DNA of 64,000 nt from Eriocheir sinensis (GCF_024679095.1 NC_066567.1:9599117-9663116), one strand, 5' to 3'. Shown: positions 1 to 19,334, numbered from the stretch's first letter. The notes: a model not told the origin generated them from the letters alone. Numbers and translations are program-made.

Positions 1-2
1 AC

Positions 3-1028
3 GGTATCTCGGGTAACATTCACAACTGGCTTGCGGACTGGCTGTCTGAGCGGAAACAGAGAGTAGTTCTTAACGGTGTTACATCTAACTGGCTCGATGT
101 CAGAAGCGGCGTACCTCAAGGATCAGTGCTTGGCCCCATGCTCTTCTTAATTTATGTTAATGATATCGATGATGGGCTCACTTGCAAAGTATCAAAATTT
201 GCTGATGACACAAAAATTGCTCGTAAAGTAACTGCGACACTCGACGAGGAAGCTTTACAATCAGATATAGATCAACTTGCACGTTGGGCCAATCAATGGC
301 AAATGAAATTTAACGTTGACAAATGTAAAGTGTTGCACATCGGAAAAAATTACAATCGGGTTTGGTACGTAATGAATGGCCAACAACTTTCTGCAGTAAG
401 TAAAGAAAAGGATCTTGGAATCACTATATCAAGCGATTTAAAGCCCGGTCAGCATTGTTCAGAGGTAGTTAAAACTGCAAACAAATTGGTTGGCTTCATC
501 GGACGAGTCTTTAATAATAAATCGGAAAAAGTAGTATTAAAACTGTATAATTCGTTGGTTCGACCCCGTCTAGAGTACTGTGTACAGTTTTGGTCTCCCT
601 ATTACAGAAAAGACATAGAAAAGTTGGAACGGGTTCAACGAAGAGTAACAAAGATGATTCCTAGGTTGAGAAATTTGTCATATGAACAAAGGCTTAAAGA
701 AGTAAATTTATTCAGCCTATCAAAACGAAGAATGCGAGGCGATCTAATAGAAGTGTTTAAAATGTTTAAAGGATTCAGTGATATTAATGCGGAAGATTAC
801 TTTACAATTGATCGATCAAATAGAACAAGAAGAAATCACAATTTGAAGATAAGTGGTAAAAGATTCTCGTCGCACGAAGCTAAACACTTCTTCTTCAATC
901 GAGTTGTTAATGTTTGGAACTCTCTACCTTGTGATGTCGTTGATAGTACAACAGTTACGGCCTTCAAGAATAGATTAGACAAGTGTTTTGAATCCAACCA
1001 GCAACTAAGATATTACTCATTGTCGTAA
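3..1028 (+). mobile_element. Non-LTR retrotransposon (LINE), 3' part of reverse transcriptase ORF
   Basis: One open frame enters from the left edge and ends at TAA 1026-1028, about 341 codons. It shows the palm of a LINE reverse transcriptase: the SGVPQGSVLGP box (residues about 35-45), LIYVNDI, and the catalytic FADD motif in KFADDTK. The thumb follows (NQWQMKFNVDKCKVLHIG), then a C-terminal part typical of CR1/Jockey-group elements (LVRPRLEYCVQFWSPYYRKDIEKLERVQRR split over two helices). There is no frameshift in the visible part, so the copy may be young. It probably sits in an RSPRY1 intron in antisense orientation, because the rest of RSPRY1 must lie further left. The N-terminal endonuclease is outside the window. 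The exact clade is not resolved. Confidence 0.9.
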
Positions 1029-1560
1029 TAACGTTAAGTTCTTTCGAATACTGGTGTCCTTGCCCGTTTTTATCGCCCGGTTAGTGGTAGCAGTAATGGT
1101 AGTTCTTTCCTCTTTCCTACATAATTTCCATGCAGTTTTTCCATGCTGCATGGTTCTTTTTCCTTTCCTGCCAGCTTTGGCTTGAAGGAGGGGGGTGGGG
1201 AGGAGCCTTCGCCTTTGCTGTCCTTTCATCTTCCACCTTTGATTAGATAGTTAGTGTAGCTTGTCACAAACAGCCTCGTAAGGACCAGCAGGTCTGCTGT
1301 TGTTTGTTCTTCCTTTGTGTCCTTCCTTTGTGTCTTCCTTTATTTTCCTGTATCTTTTCCCTCCTCTACCCATTCTCTTGTCTTCCTATCTTCATTCTCC
1401 TTATATGATGATTTTTGGATATGCTAGATTTCTTAAGTTTGGGATGGTGATAAACATAAGTTCTTCTTGATAACGAATCCACAGAACCACCACTTTCCTA
1501 ATGCAGTCCCCTTCCACTTTACCCTTACTTAAACCAGCCCCCTTCCTCTGTGCCCTTTCT
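1029..1560 (+). other. Probable LINE 3' UTR and flank
   Basis: Non-coding, T/C-rich sequence follows the LINE stop codon. No clear poly(A) or simple-repeat tail marks the end of the element, so the 3' limit is unknown. I see no gene here. Confidence 0.4.
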
Positions 1561-1636
1561 TAAACTACCCCTTTCAATTTTGGCTAGTCCCTATTCCATC
1601 CCCTTCCACTATACCCTTCACTAACACCCCTCGCCT

Positions 1637-8102
<6,466 letters not shown>

Positions 8103-10510
8103 CACTGGCGGCCGCTGTGCATCGGACCGTCCCTCCCGCCGGGGATCTCAGGGCACCGGGTAAACAAAGTCTCTTAAGGGGCAACAAGTCTCTCCGTTTC
8201 CGTCGCTTCGCTTCCCCGGCGTCTGCCCGCTCATCATTGGGGGCAGCTGGGGGAGGGGTGTGTCCAGGGCAGGAAGAGTGTCACCCCTCGGCCACCCGCC
8301 AAGCCCTGTGGCCGCATCCCTGTCCAGCGCTCTAGGCTCGTCAGACTGTGGCCTCTTTTTAAGTTTTCTGTTTTTCTTTCTAGTTTAACACAGCGCCTGA
8401 CACACCTTGTTCATCTACACACTACACATGTTCTCTGTCCTTCATACTGCTGCCTTTCGTGTCACTTAGGCATAGTGGACAGTTAGTAATTTGGTCAACG
8501 TTTGTCTCATTTCCAGATTTCGTGTTTTGCTTCACTGTCCTGTTGGTGAAGTGTGAGATGCTTTAGAAATGCCGCAAACACTCGGTCTTTGAACACTACT
8601 AAGTCAGGTCTTCCTCTCTTTTTCTTCTTCTTCTCATTTAATGTCCTTATTTTAACACTGTCAGGTACTGTCGGTCAACGGAACACCAACACACTAATTT
8701 CTTCTAAACTAACAAAAATTTCAATGCATTAGTAAAACCAATCTTAACGAGCTAATATTATTGTGGCAATTAGAAAGAGGTAGACAGGCAGATGGAGATC
8801 AAGTAAGTAAGTAACCAAGGCAAGTTGGACCACTTCCTGAGACTTGTCTTGGTCTAATTCAGCTTTTCCATATGTTTTATATATAAAGAGGGACAGACAG
8901 ACCATGAAGCACGGTAAGAGAGACGCAACAGAAGCAACACTCCATGAGTCATCCACACAGGAAGGAAACACTGACGAAACAGGACTGGCTGGAGGAAACA
9001 GGTAAATAAGAGACGGGATGAAGGTTGTGCAAAGGAAGGAAAAGAAGATATTAGGAAGAAGCGGGTAGAGAGGAGATAGGAGAGAGGCGGAAGACGGTAG
9101 AGATGTTGATGATATTGTAGTGCCTGTGAGGAGATGGGATGATAGAGAGTGGGAGAGAGAGGAAGCTCAGCAGGCATATGGGAAGTAGGAAGTGGGAGGT
9201 TGAAAGTTAAGTGATGTGAAAGGTAAAAGGTAGTGGAGGTTGGGTGTAGGGATGTAGGAGATATGAACAACGGGAACTAAATGGTCGAGAGAAAGTAGTT
9301 ATGAAGAGGGGAGAATAAGAGAGAAGCAATGGGAGGGAGAGAGGAGGGAGAAACAGAATGAAGGGAAGGCAAGGGGATGAATAGGGATGAGTGTAAATGA
9401 TAAATATGGAGTCTAAAGAAATAAGTATGTGTAGTAATCTAGGATATGGAGGGAAAGACCAGTGGAAAGAGAAGGACAGAGATAAGGACAAGAGAAGTTC
9501 AGAGAGAAGTAGAGACAGACAGGTACACAGGTTAGGAAACAGGGGAGGAGGTCCCTAGGAGCAGAGCCCCTAGTGGATGAGTACACAGAAGAGGGGATGG
9601 AGGGAGAATGAAAAAGTATGTAAAGTAGAAAATTTGTAAAGGTAAAGATTGGAAAATTGAAAAGGAGAGAGTGCAAGAAAGGAGAGATGGGCAAAGAAAG
9701 AAAAGCGAGAGAGTGGAAAAAGTTAGAGGTGGAGAAAGGAGAAAAGAATGGTGGAAAGTGGAAAAATGGAGAAAGAAGAGGTGGAATAAGGAGTGAAGAG
9801 AAGGCAAGAAAGTCGGGCAATGGAAAGGCCAGAGGTCAATCAACGCTAAAATGGTACAGCAGGAACAGAAACCAGAATGGTACAGCACAGGGGAGGAGGG
9901 AGCAAACTAAACTTTAAAGCAAGAAACAGGAACCCTGGAGTGGGCAGCAGGAACGGAGGGACGGGAAAACAGGACTGCAAAACAGGAAGTAAGGGGGCAA
10001 ATGAAACAGTAAACTAGAGAATGGCAAGTGCTATGAGCATAGATAAGAGGGAGCAGGGGTGGGAGCAGGGATGGAGTAGTGATGAGGCAGGAGGAGGAGA
10101 GGAGAGAGGAGGGAGAGAGCAGAATCTGGGGTGGCAGTGGGGACCAGGGGTATAAAAAGGGAAGAAAAAAGAAGGAAAAGAAGAATGGTAAAGTTGTGAA
10201 AGTTGTTCTCGTAGTGGGAAAAAAAAGGGGGCACAAATGTAATATAAATGAATATAAGTTTTTTTATTTAGAGATTAGAAAATATATGTGAAAAAAAAAA
10301 GTGTGAATAAGAAGAGGGAACGAGAGGAGAGAGGGACCAAAGCGATACAAAGCGTTACAGGTCAAAAGAAGAAGAAGAAGAAGAAGGAGAGATTGTTGAG
10401 GAAAGGGCAGCATAATAGTTCTGAAACACTGACACGAGGGCAAGTGGTGACACGGGAAGGAAAGGAGATAAACAGGAGGACAATATGATGCTTCTTGGTA
10501 TAGAGATTGT
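8103..10510. other. RSPRY1 5' flank: GC-rich 5' UTR/promoter, then purine-rich spacer
   Basis: 8103-8340 is GC-rich and likely holds the RSPRY1 5' UTR and promoter. 8950-10490 is strongly purine-rich (GGAAGG/GAGAGG) on the plus strand, which leaves long stop-free frames without protein-like composition. I see no gene here. Confidence 0.5.
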
Positions 10511-10559
10511 TTGATTTTCTGGAAATCACAAAATGATTGACTTTTTCAATGGCTGTGGT

Positions 10560-10785
10560 GCATCCACCACCCCTCTGCTCCCACCCGTCATAGTGGACCA
10601 CCCCCGCCGCCGCCCCGCCCCGCCCTGCCCCACGGATTTCCACCGGCCCGTACTGCATGTTAAGCAAATTTAAACTAACCCAACCTATCTTAACCTACCT
10701 GATAGGGGATTTGCCCCCTTGATCCCTTTAACAATGGGGGCTTTGCCTCCTTCCCTTCCCCTAATGGGAGGGCTTTGCCCCCATT
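10560..10785 (-). mobile_element. Dispersed repeat with GGGGGCAAAGCCCCC core, copy A
   Basis: In reverse orientation it matches 31249-31440 in order and spacing: GGGGCAAAGCCC blocks, GGTTAGGTT-like A/T-rich joint, TTTAAATTTGCTT, CATGCAGT, and GGGAGTGGTCCACTA-like end. The GGGGGCAAAGCCCCC core is itself a palindrome. The class of element is unknown. Confidence 0.75.
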
Positions 10786-11289
10786 GTGTTTTCATGTTTT
10801 ACATCATTATATAAAAAAAATAATTTAATTTTCAGAAGAATCCACAATGTTAGTATAAATGTTGCAAGAGGTGGCCGGCCCTGCAGCAGCACTGGCCGGG
10901 GAGTGGGATGACTTGAGGCAGGCGGCGAGAGGTGACACACGGGAAGGAAGAGAGACACACAGGGCGAGGGGCTGACGCAGAGGGAGGGACAGGACACATG
11001 ACGACGACAGGGCATGACGGAACGACCCAGGCACCACGCGGGGAGGAAAACAGGACAGAATAAGAGGAAAAGGGGCGAGGGGCTGAGCCACTTCCTCATT
11101 TTCCTGGCGGGTGACCTCCCTCCCCACGCCCGCCACGCCCGCACCCACACCCACCCACACCTGCCCTGCCTCGCCCCCTGTACCTGAGGACACACCTGCG
11201 GGCCCGGCACACCTGTAATGGCCACGACAGCCTCCGCCGCTCACCCTCGGACGTAAACACAAGTGACTGCTGCTCTAAGGCTGAGGGGC

Positions 11290-12050
11290 CGCGGGGCTAA
11301 TGTATTTCACGGACTATTGATACAACTACTATAAAAAAATACATCGTAGCCTTCAATATATATTCTAGGCTCTTTATTATTCCCTATGTCGGCTCCTCAT
11401 GGTACCAGGAAGGAATAATTAAAAGAGTAAGATACGCGGGGCTAATGTATTTCATGGACTATTGCTACAACTACTATAAAAAAATACATCGTAGCCTTCA
11501 ATATATATGCTAGGCTCTTTATTATTCCTTATGTTGGCTCCTCATGGCACCAGGAAAGAATAATTAAAAGAGTAAAATACGCGGGGCTAATGTATTTCAG
11601 GGGCTACAACTACTATAAAAAAATACATCATATCCTTCAGTATATATGCTAGGCTCTTTATTATTCCTTATGTCGGCTCCTCATGGCTCCAGGAAGGAAT
11701 AATTAAAAGAGTAAGATACGCGGGGCTAATGTATTTCAGGGGCTACAATTACTATAAAAAAATACATCGTAGTCTTTAATATATATGCTAGGCTTTTTAT
11801 TATTCCTTATGTCGGCTCCTCATGGTCCCAGGATCACCGAGGAAAGAAATAAAAAAGTAATTAAAATACGCGGGGCTATATAGTATTTCAGGGACTATAT
11901 AGGGCTACAACTACTATAAAAATACATCGTAGCCTTCAATATATATTCTAGACTGTTTATTATTCCTTAGGTCGGCTCCTCATGGCTCCAGGAAGGAATT
12001 AAAAAGTAAAATACGCGGAGCTAATGTATTTCAGGGGCTATATATAGTGC
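11290..12050. repeat. Tandem array, unit about 130-145 bp
   Basis: About six units contain GCGGGGCTAATGTATTTCA, TACTATAAAAAAATACATC, AGGCTCTTTATTATTCCTTA and GTCGGCTCCTCATGG. Copies differ mainly by small deletions. Confidence 0.92.
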
Positions 12051-12110
12051 TCAAGGAAATTATATATATCACTATAGCTACGGGAAATACAATAAATAAA
12101 TAAGGACAAT

Positions 12111-12283
12111 TTACAGTTTCACCCACCAACGATTTTCTTACGCGGTTCATGTTTTTCTGGTGATGATTGTATTGAAAAGAAGTATGGCTCGATAAGACAT
12201 TTGCGACGGAAATGAGGTACAAAATCAAGCAATTCACTACATTTATCACCAGAAAAACATGAACCACATAAGAAAACTGTAAA
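12111..12283. mobile_element. MITE with about 45-bp terminal inverted repeats
   Basis: The arms TTACAGTTT...CGCGGTTCATGTTTTTCTGG...TGAT and ATCACCAGAAAAACATGAACC...AAACTGTAA face each other across about 70 bp. The left arm has a 14-bp insertion (CACCCACCAACGAT). It has no coding capacity and its superfamily is not resolved. Confidence 0.8.
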
Positions 12284-12667
12284 ATGACCATAAAGAACCA
12301 CTACAACATTATACATTTACTATAATAACTAAATACTGGCAGGCTATAAGAAATACTAACCATAGCTACCACCGTAAAACATAACATAAATAACATAACA
12401 TAAAATAAAATAAGCAAATATATAATTCCTTAACTCTTAACATGGACACCTATTTTCATATATTTCTGCATTAATACCTGTATCTTCACATATATCGCTT
12501 GAGGGGCAGGATATATATATAGCAAACACGTAATTGCCTCTGGTATTTCAAGGCATCATGTATTTATCCGTCTATTAACTTGCTCATACAAACATTATAG
12601 TCCATATTTACCTAAGATATGCGTCACTGGCAAGCCTTATCGTCCGTATTACCATGACTACCTGGGC

Positions 12668-13330
12668 TCAAGCAAGGGGACAGGTATGGGACAGGTATGA
12701 GACAGGTGTGGGACAGATGTAGGGACAGGTGTGGGACAGGTGTAGGGACAGGTATAGTGACATGTGTGGGAGAGGTATAGTGACAGGTGTGGGACAGATG
12801 TAGGGACAGGTGTGGGACAGGTGTAGGGACAGATGTGGGACAGGTATGGGACAGATATGAGACAGGTGTGGGACAGGTGTAGGGACAGGTGTGGGACAGG
12901 TATGGGACAGATATGAGACAGGTGTGGGACAGGTGTAGGGACAGGTGTGGGACAGGTGTAGGGACAGGTATAGTGACAGATGTGGGACAGGTGTAGGGAC
13001 AGGTGTGAGACAGGTGTGGGAGAGGTATAGTGACAGGTGTAGGGACAGGTGTGGGGACAGGTGTAGGGACAGGTGTGGGACAGGTGTAGGGACAGATGTA
13101 GGACAGGTGTAGGGACAGGTGTGGGACAGGTATAGTGACAGGTGTGGGAGAGGTATAGTGACAGGTGTAGGGACAGGTGTAGTACAGGTGAGTGACAGGT
13201 GTAGGGACAGGTGTGGGACATGTGTAAGACAGGAGTAGGGACAGGTATAGTGACAGGTGTGGGGATAGGTGTGGGACAGGTGTAGAGACAAGTGTGGAGA
13301 CAGGTGTGGAACAGGTGTGAAGTGATCGGC
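12668..13330. repeat. GACAGGTGTGG minisatellite, unit 11-12 bp
   Basis: About 55 variant copies of GACAGGTGTGG(GA) and GACAGGTGTAGG are present. All three minus-strand frames stay open and read as CPTPVPT/LSHTCPY-type repeats, so none is evidence of a gene. Confidence 0.95.
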
Positions 13331-13694
13331 CAGGTGTGCTTCGTGTATGCATACTTAATTTAACCTCCATGAAAACAAGAATACTATACAAGCTTGATGC
13401 ATTTTTTCCATATTTTTTTGTTTTTCCGTCTGTCATTCCATTTACTTTTTTGCCTTTATCTCGGGTTTCGTTGCGTCTATCGTCATTTCATTTATTGAGG
13501 CTAAAACTACATTCTTTTGGCTATCTACTGGTACTTGAAACATCCTGGTAGGGTAGACCGTTCTCTTGTAATCTTTAAAAATCTACCGTCTTTTTTGGCT
13601 CATTCTTACATACTTTTTCAATTCTGTGTTTGTCATTGTACTTTTTTGCGTTTTTTCTAGGGTTTAAGACTCGTATAAGACATAGCTGTCGGCC

Positions 13695-13800
13695 ACCTCA
13701 CTAGGCCTACTTGAAATGCCTCTCGTGGAAGTTCTTGGGCTTTTTCATGGACTGCTTTGTGATCCCAGTGATAGATTTACACAACTTTGAGACTTTGATC
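13695..13800 (+). mobile_element. Family M MITE fragment
   Basis: ATGCCTCTCGTGGAAGTTCT, TTTTCATGGACTGCTTTGTG and CCAGTGATAGATTTACAC match the 5' half of the element at 3791. The copy stops at the tRNA-like sequence that follows. Confidence 0.7.
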
Positions 13801-13853
13801 GGGCTGAGAGTTCATTGTTCTGCGTGTCCCGGGGTTCGAATCCAGGTCAGCCC
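13801..13853 (+). repeat. tRNA-like sequence, probably a SINE head
   Basis: GGGCTGA at 13801 pairs with TCAGCCC at 13847-13853, like a 7-bp acceptor stem. Between them is a B box, GGGGTTCGAATCC. At 53 bases it lacks room for normal D and anticodon arms, so it is not a working tRNA. A shared downstream tail (about 13854-13925) suggests a tRNA-derived SINE. Confidence 0.45.
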
Positions 13854-14034
13854 TATCAGATAACGAGGCGGCAGCACTGACAGCGTGATGATTTCTTTGT
13901 CCGGAGAGATAAAACGAGGACTCGATGATCATTGTTGCCAAGCTTGTCAGGGAGGCCACGGAATCACCTGTTCTTGTTCCTGTTAACCTTGTCTGTCTGT
14001 ATGAAGCATGTTTGATGGGTATGTGTGTGTTTGT

Positions 14035-14040
<6 letters not shown>

Positions 14041-14109
<69 letters not shown>
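14041..14109. repeat. (CT)n microsatellite
   Basis: A nearly pure dinucleotide run of about 34 units. Confidence 0.98.
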
Positions 14110-14112
<3 letters not shown>

Positions 14113-14284
14113 GCCCCTCCCTTCTCCTTTGTTGTTTACTTGCAACAATAAACTATCAGTCAATCAATCTCTCTCTCTCTCTCACACACACACATTAGGT
14201 AAATAAGTATAAAATAAAGAAACTAAGTAAGAATTAAGTAAACAAATCATCGAGAATAATGAATAACTAAATATATATAGAAGT

Positions 14285-14395
14285 CAATTTTATTTTTGCA
14301 GCAGAGGAGAAAGTGCAAGGGCGTAAACAAAGAGAAAACAACAATGAAAAAAAAAAAAGCCCGCTACTTACTGCTCCAACACAACTAACACAAGC
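14285..14395 (+). mobile_element. SINE-like dispersed repeat, copy 3
   Basis: It contains TTTTTGCAGCAGAGGAGAAA, GTGCAAGGGC, an A-rich run, and AAGCCCGCTACTTACTGCTC, the family's standard module order. Confidence 0.65.
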
Positions 14396-14639
14396 CCTTC
14401 CAATATATAACTCTCAGACAATGGAAGTTTCTGATAAGCTCATAATACACAAATGAGCGTTTTCCACATCCATGGTGCAGAATCCTTGCCAAACGATCCC
14501 TATAGACTCATAAAGCTACTCCACGCCACACTTATCCGTTATGAGTGTGTGAGCCCGATTTGCTTGTGAATATGGTCCGTTCTTTTCCCTAAACCTCCTT
14601 AGCTACGATTCTGAAAGGCTGGGATGGTAGGCCTATGTT

Positions 14640-15020
14640 CAGTCGCTTCAAGCCTTCACATCCACTTTTTCCAATAGCCAAAAATGAGATCAACCGGGTT
14701 CTAATGAGTGTTTGTATAGGTTCTTGGTACAGAGGAATGGTCAAACTTCCACCAGGGTCATTAAACTACCACTGGAAATGCCCAAAACTCCAAGGAAACT
14801 CGTGTCGAATGTGTGTCCTTGTGCGCTGAACTGGAATATGGCTCGCTATCTCGTTCGCTCTTCTTCCAATGGACAAAAAAGGAGATCAACCGGGTTCTAA
14901 TAAGTGTTTGTATAGGTTCTTGGTACAAAGGAAGGGTTAAACTACCACCAGGGTCATTAAACTATAGTATACCACTGGAGACGCCCAACGCTCCCAGAAA
15001 ACACGTGTCGAATGTGTGTC
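14640..15020 (-). repeat. Direct duplication (about 230 bp) inside a family M MITE copy
   Basis: GAGATCAACCGGGTTCTAAT, GTTTGTATAGGTTCTTGGTA and ACCACCAGGGTCATTAAACT occur twice, near 14688-14810 and 14880-15025. In reverse they resemble the internal part of the element at 18560-18760. Confidence 0.75.
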
Positions 15021-15341
15021 CTTGTGCTATGACTCGCTATATCTTACCTATCTTACTATCTTACCTGCATATCTTACCTCGTCCCAGCTCAGCTCACCTC
15101 AGGGCAGGCAGCAAGGCACAATGACGAAGGGTTAGGACGGAGTGATTTCGAGACATTAGGCAAAGAGCGTGAGTTCGAAGCCAGGAGTAAAGCAGCGAAA
15201 CGAACCCCATGAACTACTTACTGGATATGAATGTGAATCTTGTAGGAACTTAACCACTTACTGCACCATGAGTTAAGGAAGGAGTAAGTGAGTGTTGGTA
15301 TTTTATTGACTTACAAAAACATAAGGATAACAATGAATCTT

Positions 15342-15344
<3 letters not shown>

Positions 15345-15431
<87 letters not shown>

Positions 15432-15505
15432 GTGGATTGGTAGACAGACAGAATAGAAAGAAAGAAAAGGAAAGAAAGATAGAAAAAGAGAAAGTGTGAA
15501 AGAGA

Positions 15506-15560
<55 letters not shown>
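15345..15560. repeat. (GA)n and (GT)n microsatellites
   Basis: (GA)n covers about 15345-15428 and (GT)n about 15509-15559. A GA-rich linker lies between them, just downstream of the DDT-like gene B stop codon. Confidence 0.97.
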
Positions 15561-15562
<2 letters not shown>

Positions 15563-15611
15563 GACGAACGAGACACCGAACGAGTCCTGGCGAAGCTTCG
15601 GTCGTCACACC

Positions 15612-15675
15612 TCAGCAGACATGGCCGTCCAGTCCCACCATATGAGGCATCGGGTCAAAGAACTGGAACAGGATC
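15612..15675 (-). CDS. DDT-like gene B, exon 3
   Basis: After CTCTGCAG, the exon completes Arg and reads ILFQFFDPMPHMVGLDGHVC, then TGA at 15614-15612. It matches the last beta strands of the family. Confidence 0.88.
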
Positions 15676-18600
15676 CTGCAGAGGGAAGGAAAACACTGTA
15701 AAAGGAGCTCCTGGGATCTAATACTAAAAGGGGTACAGGATCCGGCGATGATTCAGTTTCTCGGTGAATTGATTTTGTTTAGGGGATTTGATTAAGTTTT
15801 TAGTCTGTTTAAGAGGTCAGAGGCGTGAGAGGGAGTTAAGTGAGTCATTAATTTCAACCAGTATATTATTAGTCTATTTAGGAGGTTAGAGGCGTGTCAG
15901 GAAGCTAAGGAAGTCATTCATTTCAATCAGTATGTTATTAGTCTATTTAGGAGGTTAGAGGCGTGTCAGGAAGCTAAGGAAGTCATTCATTTCAATCAGT
16001 ATATCCATAAAGTACTCATAAGAATATACTGAGGAAGATATCAACCACAAATGAAAGTTTTCTCAGATACTTTTGACTCATAACTATTTTCAAGGACCAC
16101 AAAGGAGATCAGTCGGATTCTCATGCGTTTTTATTCACATCCATGGTGCAGAGGCCTTGTCAGACTATGCTCATAAAACTACCCATGTAAACACCCACAA
16201 CCTCTACGAAAGCCTTGTCAAACTATCACAATGCTCATAAAACTACCCATGGAAACACCCACAACAACCTCTACGAAAGCCTTGTCAAACTATCACTATG
16301 CTCATAAAACTACCCATGGAAACACCCACAACAACCTCTACGAAAGCCTTGTCAAACTATCACTATGCTCATAAAACTACCCATGGAAACACCCACAACA
16401 ACCTCTACGAAAGCCTTGTCAAACTATCACAATGCTCACAAAACTACCCATGGAAACACCCACAACAACCTCTACGAAAGCCTTGTCAAACTATCACTAG
16501 GCTCATAAAACTACCCATGGAAACACCCACAACAACCTCTACGAAAGCCTTGTCAAACTATCACTAGGCTCATAAAACTACCCATGGAAACACCCACAAC
16601 AACCTCTACGAAAGCCTTGTCAGACTATCACTATGCTCATAAAACTACCCATGGAAACACCCACAACAACCTCTACGAAAGCCTTGTCAAACTATCACTA
16701 GGCTCACAAAACTACCCATGGAAACACCCACAACAACCTCTACGAAAGCCTTGTCAAACTATCACTATGCTCATAAAACTACCCATGGAAACACCCACAA
16801 CAACCTCTACGAAAGCCTTGTCAAACTATCACTAGGCTCACAAAACTACCCATGGAAACACCCACAACAACCTCTACGAAAGCCTTATCAAACTATCATT
16901 AGCTCATAAAACTACCCATGGAAACACCCACAACAACCTCTACGAAAGCCTTATCAAACTATCATTAGCTCATAAAACTACCCATGGAAACACCCACAAC
17001 AACCTCTACGAAAGCCTTGTCAAACTATCACTATGCTCATAAAACTACCCATGGAAACACCCACAACAACCTCTACGAAAGCCTTGTCAAACTATCACTA
17101 GGCTCATAAAACTACCCATGGAAACACCCACAACAACCTCTACGAAAGCTTTATCAAACTATCACTAGGCTCACAAAACTACCCATGGAAACACCCACAA
17201 CAACCTCTACGAAAGCCTTGTCAAACTATCACTAGGCTCACAAAACTACCCATGGAAACACCCACAACAACCTCTACGAAAGCCTTATCAAACTATCATT
17301 AGGTCATAAAACTACCCATGGAAACACCCACAACAACCTCTACGAAAGCCTTATCAAACTATCACTAGGCTCACAAAACTACCCATGGAAACACCCACAA
17401 CCTCTATACGGAAGCCTTATCAAACTATCACTAGGCTCACAAAACTACCCATGGAAACACCCACAACCTCTATACGGAAGCCTTATCAAACTATCACTAG
17501 GCTCACAAAACTACCCATGGAAACACCCACAACAACCTCTACGTAAGCTTTATCAAACGTGGATGTGCAAGCCCTTAAGAATTTGGACCTTTGGGAAGAC
17601 ACCTCACGTAGCCTACTGCACACTCGCTCACAAAGACCTTTCTCAACGTTACACCAAGGAGTCACAACGGACGCAACAATGCCTGAATGAGCCGGTCGGG
17701 CCGCGCCACGCCCTGCTGCGCCGTGCCATCGCCTCCAACTCAAAGCTCAGGGCGTGACTGAAGCCGAAGCGTGACAACCCGAAGACGTGACTAATCCTCC
17801 GACCAGACACAATCATATGGAGGCAGGAGGCACTACTTATAGATGACGAGGAGGAGGAGGAGGAGCAGGTGGAGTGGGCGTTGCTATGTTATGCCACGAC
17901 TATAGTGAAACAAAATTGTGCGTTTTGACGTTGGCTCCTGCGGGTCTATTGCTCCCCTCTGCTCTGCCACACAGTCCCAACACCTATTTTTTCCTCTCAT
18001 ATGTTACCTATTGCTTACATATGAGAGGAAGAGATAGATGTTGGGACTGTGGCAGAGGAGAGGGGAGGAAAGGACCCGCGGGAGCCTACGCCAGACCGGC
18101 CTCGACATATTAGGAAGACTACAATAATAACAATAACAAAAAAGAGTAATGAAAACAAGAACACTACCATAGGAGGAGGAGGAGGAGGAGGAGAAAGAGA
18201 ACGTTGCTGTGTGTTACGTTAAGACTAATAATAACAATAACAAAAAAGAATAATGAAAACAAGAACACTGCTATAGGAGGCTAAGGAGGAGGAGAAAGGC
18301 GAAAGAGAACGTTGCTATGTGTTACGTTGACTAATAATAACAATAACAAAAAAGAATAATGAAAACAAGAACACTGCTATAGGAGGCTAAGGAGGAGGAG
18401 AAAGGCGGAAGAGAACGTTGCTGTGTGTTACGTCAAGATTAATAACAACAATAACAAAAGATGGTAATAAAAAGGTTGAAAAACACTCCCAAAATCACGG
18501 AACCAAGGAAGGGTTTAGATATAGACGTCTTGATACCCCCTTCTGGAAAGTGTTCAAGTCGTAGGCTCACATTCTTGAACATTTCGATCCCCCAAGACAC

Positions 18601-19269
18601 ACACATTTGACAAGGCTTTCGTAGGAGTTTGGGGCATTTCCCGAGGTAGTTTCATGACCCTGGTATAGTAGTTTGACCCTTCTTCTGTACCATGAACGTA
18701 AAAAAACACCCATGAAAACCCAATTTATCTCCGTTTAGACCTTTGAAAAGAGTTAATGTGAGAGATGGAACTTGGAACTTGGAAGCGTTTGAGCATATAC
18801 CGACCGTGGGCAGGAGGAAAGATGGACAGATTGAACACATAAGGGTGGATAGAGAGGCTGACCTGGTAGTGGGAATGCCGGTGTGCTCGTGAAGGAAGTC
18901 CGTCATGGCTTTGGCGAGCGGCTGGGTCAGGTCGCGGGTGTTGAGGCCCACGGAAGCGCAATGAAGCTCGCACAGGGGGTCGAGGCTTCCGGATCGGCTC
19001 ATTCTGCGGTCGCATTCCACCGTCACCGAGACATGCTGGCAGGAAGGAGTGATGGAATGAGTTTATTTTAGAAGACAGAGAATTAATTACTGAAGACTGA
19101 AAGATGGAATGAGTTTTAAAAGAAGGCAGACATATTAATAGTAGCGCAAATTTATGTCAGCAAGAAAAAAAATAGAGATAGTTTAAAGGAGGAAGAATGA
19201 ATTATTGAATGATAAGACATATATATGCTGACAGGAATTATGGAGAATGGATAATAGAATGCATTGTCG

Positions 19270-19334
<65 letters not shown>

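Noticed and set aside
8850..10490. Several overlapping frames of 90-150 codons on both strands
   Set aside because: Purine-rich low-complexity DNA; the translations are Ser/Leu/Phe/Pro or Arg/Glu/Lys simple sequence.
12624..13436. Minus-strand frames of up to 270 codons reading Cys/Thr/Pro/Val repeats
   Set aside because: All three frames of an 11-12-bp minisatellite are open, which is a property of the repeat, not of a gene.
13801..13853. Functional tRNA gene
   Set aside because: At 53 bases with no D or anticodon arm, it can only be a tRNA-like remnant.
16298..16909. Repeat-encoded peptides with METPTTTSTKALSNYH-type units
   Set aside because: They are produced by the 68-bp array. The unit is not a multiple of 3, so the frame rotates through all phases.
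17486..17757. GC-rich frames next to the 68-bp array, considered as an exon of DDT-like gene B
   Set aside because: No family similarity. The true third exon was found at 15612-15675.
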